Of a DNA stretch of 10,948 nt, positions 1-6,051 are shown piece by piece. The DNA comes from Acholeplasmatales bacterium. GTDB taxonomy: Bacteria > Bacillota_I > Bacilli_A > Acholeplasmatales > Anaeroplasmataceae. A program made the position numbers and the translations under genes. Below the pieces are notes generated by a model. It had not been told where the DNA came from. It made no database searches and saw nothing but the letters and a program-made list of their open reading frames with translations. Within the stretch, counting starts at the first letter, position 1, and each line of letters begins with the position of its first letter. Location of the stretch: contig JAILPD010000016.1 in assembly GCA_024690445.1 (NCBI GenBank), forward strand, positions 1-10,948. The letters run 5' to 3'.

Positions 1-58
1 GTAGCTCGCCGGGCTCATAACCCGGAGGTCGTTGGTTCAAATCCTTCTCCCGCAACCA
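1..58 (+). tRNA. Initiator tRNA-fMet (CAT), 5' end cut by window edge
   Basis: Only the part from the D-arm onward is present. The anticodon loop (14-20) holds CAT at 16-18. The anticodon stem is CCGGG/CCCGG (9-13/21-25), and its three consecutive G:C pairs next to the loop are the hallmark of bacterial initiator tRNA. The acceptor 3' strand TCCCGCA, discriminator A55 and an encoded CCA (56-58) also match initiator tRNAs. The T-arm is odd: GTTGG (31-35) faces CCTTC (43-47), leaving two adjacent U-U mismatches at standard pairs 50:64 and 51:63. It sits 6 bases before tRNA-Asp and is probably co-transcribed with it. Confidence 0.93.
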
Positions 59-64
59 AAAAGT

Positions 65-141
65 GGTTCGGTAGTTCAGCTGGTTAGAATGCCTGCCTGT
101 CACGCAGGAGGTCGCGAGTTCGAGTCTCGTCCGGACCGCCA
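65..141 (+). tRNA. tRNA-Asp (GTC)
   Basis: A complete 77-base cloverleaf. The acceptor GGTTCGG (65-71) pairs with CCGGACC (131-137) with one T-G wobble. The D-stem is 74-77/87-90. The anticodon stem CCTGC/GCAGG encloses a loop with GTC at 99-101, and the T-stem is GCGAG/CTCGT. Discriminator G138 (typical of tRNA-Asp) is followed by an encoded CCA at 139-141. It is the middle gene of the tRNA operon. Confidence 0.98.
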
Positions 142-159
142 TTATTTTTTTATAAGTAT

Positions 160-235
160 GCCTCGGTAGCTCAGTCGGTAGAGCAAAGGACTGAAAATCC
201 TTGTGTCGGCGGTTCGATTCCGCCCTGAGGCACCA
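160..235 (+). tRNA. tRNA-Phe (GAA)
   Basis: A complete 76-base cloverleaf. The acceptor GCCTCGG (160-166) pairs with CTGAGGC (225-231). The anticodon stem AAGGA/TCCTT (186-190/198-202) has GAA at 193-195. The T-arm GGCGG/CCGCC is perfectly paired. Discriminator A232 and CCA 233-235 are encoded. The terminator at 251 follows directly, so this is the last gene of the tRNA operon. Confidence 0.98.
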
Positions 236-250
236 CTTATTTAATTAATG

Positions 251-274
251 AAGCACATTTGTGCTTTTTTTCTT
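251..274 (+). terminator. Intrinsic terminator of the tRNA operon
   Basis: AAGCAC (251-256) pairs with GTGCTT (261-266) around a 4-base loop. The T-run begins within the stem's 3' arm and continues to 270 and beyond. It lies 15 bases after tRNA-Phe and just before the promoter of the next operon, so it separates tRNA transcription from the cdaA operon. Confidence 0.85.
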
Positions 275-295
275 TATATTCTAATTAGTTTTAAA

Positions 296-324
296 TTCAA
301 ATAATAAATTATTTGTTGTATAAT
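296..324 (+). promoter_or_regulatory. Predicted sigma-A promoter of the cdaA operon
   Basis: A perfect TATAAT -10 box lies at 319-324. Exactly 17 bases upstream is TTCAAA (296-301), which matches four of six positions of the TTGACA -35 box. Transcription would start near 331, giving a leader of only about 30 bases before the AAGGAGG ribosome binding site at 348-354. That leader is too short for a ydaO-type c-di-AMP riboswitch. Confidence 0.7.
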
Positions 325-362
325 ATATTTAGTGGATTTATAAATTCAAGGAGGCAATAATC

Positions 363-1151
363 ATGATTAATGCTATGTTTATCGATAATATAAAGCAATT
401 CTTTATTGACAACAAAGTTTTTAGAATAATTCTTGATGGTTATTTTTTACTTTTCTTAGTTTCATTAGTTGTTTATATTTGCTTTAAATATAGAAAAGGC
501 TTATTTTTAGTAATTATTGGTTTATTAATTTCATTAATTGCTTGGTTTTCAGATGTTGCTGGACTTGAAATTTCAGCAATGCTATATCAGGCTATTTTAG
601 CTTCATACTTAATTATTGTTGTTATTATATTAGCTCCTGAAATTAGAAAGCATATGGAATTCCATAAAGGTGATTCTTCAAGTAAGCAATCTAATATTTC
701 ATCAACGCAAGCAACAATAGAAGCAGTAGCTGATGCCGTATTTGATATGTCCGCTGTTAAGGTTGGTGCCTTAATCACTATTGAACAGCATATTTCACTA
801 GAACAGTACAGTGAAAGAGCTATTCCGCTAAATTCTGATATTTCAAAGGAATTATTAGAACAAATATTTATTAAGGATTCTCCACTACACGATGGTGGTG
901 TAATCATTAGAGGTAATAAAATAATTTGTGCCGCTGCTTATTATACATTGACACAAGATACTTCATTAGATAAGACAATCGGTTCAAGACATAGAGCTGG
1001 TGTAGGTATTTCAGAAATGACTGACTCATTAACAATTATTGTTTCAGAAGAAACTGGTCATGTACATGTAGCTAACCAAGGCTTCATGAGACAAATTGAT
1101 AATAAGAATGATTTATTAGATTACCTTAATACTTACTTAGGTAGAAATTAG
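363..1151 (+). CDS. cdaA: Membrane diadenylate cyclase CdaA (DacA)
   Basis: It makes the second messenger c-di-AMP from two ATP at the membrane and is usually the housekeeping cyclase of Firmicutes. The 262 residues are close to the roughly 270 of the family. Three hydrophobic segments (about 22-41, 46-62, 74-92) match CdaA's three N-terminal helices. The DAC domain (about 115-255) shows GALITIE (135-141), a PLHDGG motif whose DGG (177-179) occupies the place of the usual DGA, GSRHRAG (207-213; usually GTRHRA) and SEETG (228-232). The aspartate and RHR residues are kept, so activity is likely, but the Ala-to-Gly and Thr-to-Ser changes are notable. The ATG at 363 lies 8 bases after AAGGAGG. 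It is the first gene of the operon; the neighbours expected in Bacillus (cdaR, glmM) do not follow. Confidence 0.95.
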   Translation: MINAMFIDNIKQFFIDNKVFRIILDGYFLLFLVSLVVYICFKYRKGLFLVIIGLLISLIAWFSDVAGLEISAMLYQAILASYLIIVVIILAPEIRKHMEFHKGDSSSKQSNISSTQATIEAVADAVFDMSAVKVGALITIEQHISLEQYSERAIPLNSDISKELLEQIFIKDSPLHDGGVIIRGNKIICAAAYYTLTQDTSLDKTIGSRHRAGVGISEMTDSLTIIVSEETGHVHVANQGFMRQIDNKNDLLDYLNTYLGRN

Positions 1152-1162
1152 GAGGTTAGGAT

Positions 1163-1357
1163 ATGAAAAATATTAAAACTATACTTAATGTTATCGTTCA
1201 AATCTTAACAGCTCCTTTTAATATCCTACTAAAAAGTAATGCTATTTCTAATCCTAATAAGCAGGTTAAGCCTATTGTTGTATTAGGTATCGCATTAGTA
1301 ATAGTAGTAGTTGTAGTTTTCTTATATTATTATTCAGGAGAGGTTTTTAAATGGTAG
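1163..1357 (+). CDS. Small membrane protein between cdaA and the PAS/GGDEF gene
   Basis: I do not recognise this 64-residue protein. Residues 4-24 are hydrophobic to amphipathic and may lie along or cross the membrane. Residues 25-37 are polar with several lysines and asparagines. Residues 38-57 form a strong transmembrane helix containing a run of valines, followed by a short tail ending FKW. It has no YbbR domain and is far too short to be CdaR. AGGAGG (1150-1155) precedes the ATG by 7 bases, so it is probably translated efficiently. It starts 11 bases after cdaA, and its stop overlaps the start of the next gene by 7 bases, which suggests coupled translation. A role in holding or regulating the CdaA complex is inferred only from position. 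Confidence 0.8.
   Translation: MKNIKTILNVIVQILTAPFNILLKSNAISNPNKQVKPIVVLGIALVIVVVVVFLYYYSGEVFKW
1336..1343 (+). promoter_or_regulatory. Ribosome binding site supporting an overlapping start
   Basis: AGGAGAGG ends 7 bases before the ATG at 1351. It lies inside the 3' end of the 64-residue gene and supports a true start there, even though the two reading frames overlap by 7 bases. Confidence 0.75.
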
Positions 1358-2946
1358 TTTTAGCAGATTTAATTGATTACATTTCTCAGTCACCAATTAT
1401 TTCTGTTATATTTGCTGGATTAATTACTGTAATAATCATCATGAAGTCTATGATTTCAAGAAGATTCCTTCTTACAAGATTTATTGTTTCAGCAATTATC
1501 ACATTTGGTGCCGTATTATTTATGATTTTTAAGGATCAGATAATAAGTACTGGTAAAGATGGTTTAATCATTTTTATGTACTTAGCTTTAATCGCAATAG
1601 AGGTAGCATCATTTGTACTATTATTTACTGTTGTCGATTTATCATTCTCTTCAGAAAATTTCCAAAGAGAATTAAAGAAGTCTCTAAATGAAACAAAGCT
1701 TTATGTAATTCTTAATAAGAAGGATAAAGTAAAGGAAATCTCAAAATTCTTCTTAAATGATTTAGGGATTGATGAAAATGAGGCTATTGGTAAGAATGTT
1801 TTCGATGTAATTGAAAATAAATATAGACTTGTTAGATTAAATGATTCAGGATGCTTAAAGGCAGATATGAAGAAGTATTATCATAAATATTGGAAAAGAG
1901 TTAATCCTGAAAATTCAGTAAGAAGTGTTGAACTTGGAATTCAATTAGATGATGGTTCTGAGGATGCCTTATATTTTACTGAAACATGTATCTTCCATGG
2001 AAACAAATATAATGGCCGTATTTTGTTTGGTGAAAGAAAAACCGAAGATAATCTTATTGGCTTAGAAAAAAGCGAATTAGAGGCTAAAAATGAGCTTAAA
2101 TTGATAAATGATAGATTTGTTACAGTTATCGAGAAAGCGACAGATGGTATTTTCTTTAATACATTAACTACAGATACAATATGGTTTAATGATGTACTAG
2201 TAAAAAAATTATTCTTAAATGGAAATACAATGACAGGTTCTGATTTCTTTAGAAATGTTCATCCAGATGATTTTAAGGTTTATAAAGAAAAAATATCTGA
2301 ATTAACAAGTGGTGATTACCATTTATCATATAGATACAATACTGGTAATTATTATGTATATGTAAAAGAAGATGGAAAAAAGATCGTTAGCAAGGATTCT
2401 ATTGAGCTTTGTGGTGTAATGACTGTCGTAAATGATTATTCATTTGAAAAGACAGGTACAGTATTAGATGAAGTTGGAACAGAAGAAATGCTACTAAATA
2501 AGCTTAAGGAATTATATTCACAAGAAAGAATTTATGAGCTTGTTCATTTTAAGATTACATCTATTCCAGAAATAAATGAGAAATACGGAAGACCTATTGG
2601 TAATATGTGTATGTCTCAATATGTTGAATTATTTAGAAATCAATTTGTTGATGAAAATCTAATTTATAGAGTTAATGGTTTGGAATTTGTTGCTGTTATA
2701 ACAGCTTATAACAGAATGGAATCATTAAAATCTTGTCTTAGAAATGAAGAAAAGATTTTACACCCTTCAATGAATTATATTAATGATAAGATTAAGATTG
2801 ATGTAAATATGGGTATTGTTATTTCAAATGAAGCACCTACTCCTAGTGAATGCTTAAAATGTGCTAAGAGCGCACTTAATTATTCATTAAATCCTAGATA
2901 TACATCATCATATGTTTTCTATAAGGATATGAGATACAATGGATAA
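1351..2946 (+). CDS. Membrane PAS/PAS/degenerate-GGDEF protein, putative c-di-AMP-linked regulator
   Basis: 531 residues. Three transmembrane segments (about 14-31, 43-60, 71-94) are followed by a PAS-like domain (about 115-228), a charged linker helix (229-255), a second PAS-like domain (about 256-360, with the HPDD motif typical of PAS_3 at 304-307) and a GGDEF-fold domain (about 380-526). The GGDEF signature is NGLEF (442-446), so the catalytic third position is Leu. The metal-binding aspartates of the usual DIDHF stretch appear as Lys and Thr (401, 403), and no RxxD inhibitory site precedes the signature. Diguanylate cyclase activity is therefore very unlikely. The layout recalls the c-di-AMP phosphodiesterase GdpP (membrane helices, PAS, degenerate GGDEF) but lacks the DHH and DHHA1 domains. 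Its place two genes after cdaA suggests a sensory partner of CdaA, which is inference. Confidence 0.75.
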   Translation: MVVLADLIDYISQSPIISVIFAGLITVIIIMKSMISRRFLLTRFIVSAIITFGAVLFMIFKDQIISTGKDGLIIFMYLALIAIEVASFVLLFTVVDLSFSSENFQRELKKSLNETKLYVILNKKDKVKEISKFFLNDLGIDENEAIGKNVFDVIENKYRLVRLNDSGCLKADMKKYYHKYWKRVNPENSVRSVELGIQLDDGSEDALYFTETCIFHGNKYNGRILFGERKTEDNLIGLEKSELEAKNELKLINDRFVTVIEKATDGIFFNTLTTDTIWFNDVLVKKLFLNGNTMTGSDFFRNVHPDDFKVYKEKISELTSGDYHLSYRYNTGNYYVYVKEDGKKIVSKDSIELCGVMTVVNDYSFEKTGTVLDEVGTEEMLLNKLKELYSQERIYELVHFKITSIPEINEKYGRPIGNMCMSQYVELFRNQFVDENLIYRVNGLEFVAVITAYNRMESLKSCLRNEEKILHPSMNYINDKIKIDVNMGIVISNEAPTPSECLKCAKSALNYSLNPRYTSSYVFYKDMRYNG

Positions 2947-3448
2947 AAAAGAAGCTAGAACTATTGCTTTAAGGGATAGAAAATCATTTGATAATGTAGA
3001 AAGATCTAAAAAAGTTTTAGATTATATCATTTCTAATAAGCTTTTAGATAAATATGATAATATTGCAATTTATTATCCAATTGGAAAAGAAATTGATATT
3101 ATGGATTTAGTAAAGGTTTATAAGGATAAAAACTTTTATTTACCTAAAACCTTAGATGAAATAGAATTTGTAAAATATAAATTAACTGACGAATTAATAA
3201 GTGGTCCTTTTAATACAAAAGAACCAGTTGGAAAGAAAGTTAATAGAGATTTAATTGATTGTTTTATTATTCCTTGTGTTGCCATTAGCAAAAATAATCA
3301 AAGAATTGGCTATGGCAAGGGATATTATGATAGATATTTAAAAGATTATAAGGGACATAAAATAGGTCTATGCTATAAAGAACATGGAAACCTAGATTTA
3401 GTATTAGATTCTTTTGATATTTATTTAGATGAAAAAATATTAGGATAG
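2939..3448 (+). CDS. 5-formyltetrahydrofolate cyclo-ligase (MTHFS)
   Basis: It converts 5-formyl-THF to 5,10-methenyl-THF using ATP, returning a dead-end folate to the one-carbon pool in the cytoplasm. The diagnostic motif RIGYGKGYYDRYL is at residues 122-134. An N-terminal basic helix (K3, K4, R7, R12, R14) and the YYPIGKEID strand (45-53) fit the ATP-binding half of the family. At 169 residues it is slightly shorter than the usual 180-200. The ATG overlaps the end of the previous gene by 8 bases, with AAGGAT at 2923-2928 as ribosome binding site. It has no evident functional link to c-di-AMP and probably shares only the transcript. Confidence 0.93.
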   Translation: MDKKEARTIALRDRKSFDNVERSKKVLDYIISNKLLDKYDNIAIYYPIGKEIDIMDLVKVYKDKNFYLPKTLDEIEFVKYKLTDELISGPFNTKEPVGKKVNRDLIDCFIIPCVAISKNNQRIGYGKGYYDRYLKDYKGHKIGLCYKEHGNLDLVLDSFDIYLDEKILG

Positions 3449-3455
3449 TGATTTT

Positions 3456-4112
3456 ATGATTAGTGTAGTTCTATTAATGGCTGGTCGTGGCACCAGGATG
3501 GGATTAAATGAGAATAAAATATTACTTAATGTTGGTGATAAGCCTATTTTTATGTATTCATTAGAAAAGTTTTTGAAGCATAAATTTGAGGTAGTATGTG
3601 TTATTAATAAAAATGATAAGGATAAGGTAGTACCTTTATTACCAAAGAATGTTAAATATGTTTTTGGTGGAGAGGAAAGAGGAGATTCTGTATTAAATGG
3701 AATTAGAGAAACTACTGGTGATTATTTATTAATACATGATGCCGCAAGACCCTTTATTTCAGATTCATTAATTAGTGAATTAGAAAAAAAGCAAAGTCAA
3801 AGTAGATGTATTTTAACTTATTTGCCTGTTGTAGATACAATTAAGGAAAACACTAATAAGCTTAAAACATTAGATAGAAGTAAGCTAATAAGAGCCGTAA
3901 CACCTCAAGCAGGTCCTAGATTATTATTACTTAATGCTTATTCAAAGGCATTAATTGAAAATAAGCATTTTACTGATGATGTGTCAGTAGTTGAGCATTA
4001 TTTTCCAAATGTAATAATTGATTTAGTAAAGGCTAATGAGGAAATATTTAAAATAACTACACCAATGGATTTAAACATTGCTGAAGCAGTTTGGAGTGAA
4101 TTCAATGATTAG
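3456..4112 (+). CDS. ispD: 2-C-methyl-D-erythritol 4-phosphate cytidylyltransferase IspD
   Basis: The third enzyme of the MEP isoprenoid pathway, joining MEP and CTP to give CDP-methylerythritol. The nucleotide-binding loop MAGRGTRMG (8-16) with K21 (NENK) is present. Also visible are GGEERGDSVLNG (71-82), IHDAARP (93-99), TPQ (149-151), DDVSVVE (174-180) and FKITTPMDL (198-206), covering the expected catalytic Arg/Lys and metal-binding Asp positions. The 218 residues are slightly short for the family (about 225-235). The ribosome binding site is weak (AGGA within the upstream stop region, 3442-3445), suggesting coupling to the upstream gene 7 bases away. It overlaps ispF by 8 bases; ispD-ispF adjacency is common and confirms the assignment over other cytidylyltransferases. 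Confidence 0.95.
   Translation: MISVVLLMAGRGTRMGLNENKILLNVGDKPIFMYSLEKFLKHKFEVVCVINKNDKDKVVPLLPKNVKYVFGGEERGDSVLNGIRETTGDYLLIHDAARPFISDSLISELEKKQSQSRCILTYLPVVDTIKENTNKLKTLDRSKLIRAVTPQAGPRLLLLNAYSKALIENKHFTDDVSVVEHYFPNVIIDLVKANEEIFKITTPMDLNIAEAVWSEFND
4093..4098 (+). promoter_or_regulatory. Ribosome binding site that fixes the ispF start
   Basis: GGAGTG lies 6 bases before the ATG at 4105. It supports that start over an upstream ATG at 4078, which would add nine residues not found at the start of IspF proteins. Confidence 0.65.
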
Positions 4113-4581
4113 AATTGGGCATGCATGGGATACACATAAGTTAATAAAGGGAAGAAAGCTAATTTTAGGTGGAGTTACATTTGAATCTGAAATTGGTTTA
4201 TTAGGTCATAGTGATGCCGATGTTGTATTACATGCAGTTGCTGAAAGTCTACTTGGTAGTTTAGCATTAGGCGATTTAGGAACATTCTTTCCAGATAATA
4301 GTGATGCCACTTTAAATATGGATTCTAAAATCATTTTAAAGGAATGCTATAAAAAGGTTAGAGAAAAGAATTATCATTTAGTTAATTTAGATTTGACAAT
4401 TTATGCAGAAAAAATTAAAATTGCGCCAAAAAGAGAAATGATAATTAACTCTATATCAAGCCTTTTAGAGATTGATAAGGAGTTTGTAAGTGTCAAGGCT
4501 ACAACCTGGGAAAAAATGGGTTTTATTGGCCGTGAAGAGGCTATGGCATGTGAATGTGTATGCTTAGTGGAAAGTGATTAA
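4105..4581 (+). CDS. ispF: 2-C-methyl-D-erythritol 2,4-cyclodiphosphate synthase IspF
   Basis: It cyclises CDP-methylerythritol 2-phosphate in the MEP pathway, as a trimer with one catalytic metal per active site. The metal ligands are visible: D9 and H11 in IGHAWDTH, and H43 in DVVLHAV. GHSDAD (34-39), GDLGTFFPD (56-64) and the C-terminal ATTWEKMGFIGREE (132-145) are family signatures. HAWDTH replaces the more common HGYDVH or HGFDVH but keeps both ligands. With the start at 4105 the protein has 158 residues, the normal family length, and begins MIRIGH as expected. It overlaps ispD by 8 bases. IspE, the enzyme between them in the pathway, is not in this window. Confidence 0.95.
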   Translation: MIRIGHAWDTHKLIKGRKLILGGVTFESEIGLLGHSDADVVLHAVAESLLGSLALGDLGTFFPDNSDATLNMDSKIILKECYKKVREKNYHLVNLDLTIYAEKIKIAPKREMIINSISSLLEIDKEFVSVKATTWEKMGFIGREEAMACECVCLVESD

Positions 4582-4583
4582 TT

Positions 4584-5048
4584 ATGATTAAGGTATTATT
4601 TGTTTGTCACGGCAATATATGTAGAAGCCCTATGGCAGAATTTCTATTTAAAGATATGGTAAATAAAAAAGGTAAATCTAATCAATTTATTATTGAATCT
4701 AGAGCTACATCTTTAGAAGAAATAGGAAATCCTATCCATAGAGGAACAAGAAAAATATTAGATAGATTCAATATTGATTATTCTAAAAAAAGAGCTGAAA
4801 GAATAACTGAAGATGATTATAATGGCTTTGATTACATAATAATCATGGATGAATATAATAAAATTAATATTGAAAGACGCATTAAGGATAAGTACAATAA
4901 AATAAAATTATTATTAGATTATACTGATTTAAAAAGGGATATTAGTGATCCTTGGTATACTGGTAATTTTGAAGAAACTTATTCAGATATAGTATTAGGT
5001 CTAAATGGCTTTTATAAGTATTTAGAGGATATTAATGCTATAAAATAA
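4584..5048 (+). CDS. Low-molecular-weight protein tyrosine phosphatase
   Basis: A cytoplasmic phosphatase of 154 residues. The P-loop CHGNICRS (8-15) gives nucleophile C8 and R14, and DPW (122-124) supplies the general acid D122. The position after Asn in the loop is Ile. The protein-arginine phosphatase YwlE has Thr there, while tyrosine-specific members such as B. subtilis YfkJ have Ile or Leu, so a phosphotyrosine-type substrate is more likely than phosphoarginine. The substrate is unknown. The gene starts 2 bases after ispF with only a weak purine-rich ribosome site, implying translational coupling. No tyrosine kinase gene is seen nearby. Confidence 0.93.
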   Translation: MIKVLFVCHGNICRSPMAEFLFKDMVNKKGKSNQFIIESRATSLEEIGNPIHRGTRKILDRFNIDYSKKRAERITEDDYNGFDYIIIMDEYNKINIERRIKDKYNKIKLLLDYTDLKRDISDPWYTGNFEETYSDIVLGLNGFYKYLEDINAIK

Positions 5049-5061
5049 GGGAGTTGATTTT

Positions 5062-5748
5062 ATGCTAATTAAATGTAGCAAGGGTTATTATCATTTAAAG
5101 AATAATTTTAGAGATGCTTTTAATGAAGAAGCCTTCTGTGAAGCATATTTAGAGGAATGCTTTGACAATGATTCATATATTGTTGGTGATATAGCTGCTG
5201 GTATATTAAGACTTAAAGGATTTAATAATGATCCAAAGAGTCCGAATTATTATGGCTTTATCGATGATTATTTAGAAATATCGTGTGTTGTTGGAAGTCC
5301 ATATTATGTATTAAGAAGAATATCAGAAGCGGAGTATAATAAAATTAAGGATAATCCAAAGCTATCTGATACTGATACATCTGGATTTGTCATTAATGAA
5401 TTAGTAAAAGAAAGCTTTGATAAAGAATCATTAGTATTAGAATCTAATCCAAAGCATAGACCAAATATTGAGCTTAATATGCAAAGAATTAATTCAATAC
5501 CACAGGGTAAGCTTCCTGATTATTTAAGAGAAGAGCCTAAAAAGGAAACAAAAGAAATAGCACCTGGCTATGGTAAGGTTGATTCTAATGTACAGGTTCA
5601 AAGCTATGTATCATCATCTAATGGATTTGATCCATCAAAGGTTCAAAATAGAAATCAATTCAATAAGAATAAAGATAAAAAAAATAAGGATGTTAATAAT
5701 AAGCAGCCTGATAGAGGGAATAGACATAGAAAGAATCATCAAAACTAG
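5062..5748 (+). CDS. YutD-family (DUF1027) protein with long basic low-complexity tail
   Basis: The N-terminal domain (about 1-90) matches the YutD family of Bacilli. NEEAFCEAYLEE (21-32) and SYIVGDIAAGILRLKGF (38-54) correspond to the family's D-YI-GDW-LRLKGF block. DDYLEISCVVGSPYYVLRR (68-86) corresponds to the family's LxDYLxEYCNFGCAYFVLKR stretch. The molecular function of the family is not established. Residues about 155-228 are low in hydrophobics and end in a strongly basic, Asn/Lys-rich tail (196-228), which looks disordered and could bind nucleic acid, though that is inference. At 228 residues it is about twice the length I recall for B. subtilis YutD. AAGGGAG (5047-5053) supports the ATG at 5062. 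The NifU-like and YuiD genes that follow also have yut/yui-region counterparts in Bacillus. Confidence 0.8.
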   Translation: MLIKCSKGYYHLKNNFRDAFNEEAFCEAYLEECFDNDSYIVGDIAAGILRLKGFNNDPKSPNYYGFIDDYLEISCVVGSPYYVLRRISEAEYNKIKDNPKLSDTDTSGFVINELVKESFDKESLVLESNPKHRPNIELNMQRINSIPQGKLPDYLREEPKKETKEIAPGYGKVDSNVQVQSYVSSSNGFDPSKVQNRNQFNKNKDKKNKDVNNKQPDRGNRHRKNHQN

Positions 5749-5770
5749 TTGATTTAAAGGGAGAGTTATT

Positions 5771-6049
5771 ATGGAAGAGAAAAAGGAAAACACAAGAGAA
5801 GACACTATTAAAGAAATACATAGAGTTTTAGATAAGCTAAGACCATATTTAAATAGTGAAGGTGGAGATGTTCAATTCGTCGATTTTGAAGACGGTATTG
5901 TTTATATTAGAATGCTTGGTGCATGCGTTGGATGTGGATCATTAGATTACACATTAAAGGAAGGTATTGAAGCATTATTAGTTGAATACGTTCCAGAAGT
6001 TATTGAAGTTAGAAATGTTGAAAATTTAGATGAGGAAGAAGAGTTATAA
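5771..6049 (+). CDS. NifU-like C-terminal domain protein (YutI-type Fe-S scaffold)
   Basis: A single NifU C-terminal domain of 92 residues that carries or transfers Fe-S clusters in the cytoplasm. The helix leading to DKLRPYLNSEGGDVQFV (21-37) and the cluster-binding CVGC (C52, C55) in MLGACVGCGSL are diagnostic. The rest, LKEGIEALLVEYVPEV (62-77), follows the family pattern. There is an acidic tail (EEEEL). There is no NifU N-terminal or Fer2 domain, matching B. subtilis YutI rather than full-length NifU. AAAGGGAG (5756-5763) precedes the ATG by 7 bases. It follows the YutD gene by 22 bases and precedes the YuiD gene by 2. Confidence 0.93.
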   Translation: MEEKKENTREDTIKEIHRVLDKLRPYLNSEGGDVQFVDFEDGIVYIRMLGACVGCGSLDYTLKEGIEALLVEYVPEVIEVRNVENLDEEEEL

Positions 6050-6051
6050 TT

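Noticed and set aside
325..362. c-di-AMP (ydaO-type) riboswitch ahead of cdaA
   Set aside because: The predicted leader is only about 30 bases, with no room for the riboswitch fold.
406..430. TTGACA inside cdaA as an internal promoter
   Set aside because: No -10-like hexamer lies at 16-18 base spacing; TAGAAT is only 10 bases away. The TTGACA at 948-953 fails for the same reason.
587..907. Reverse-strand open frame of 106 codons
   Set aside because: It lies wholly inside cdaA, which has clear family motifs. It has no recognisable protein features and is a shadow frame.
4078..4104. Upstream ATG start for ispF
   Set aside because: It adds nine residues not typical of IspF. The ATG at 4105 gives the family's usual MIRIGH start and has GGAGTG before it.
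5570..5752. Forward open frame of 60 codons in another frame
   Set aside because: It overlaps the YutD-family gene completely. Its Ile/Lys-rich content comes from reading the low-complexity tail out of frame.
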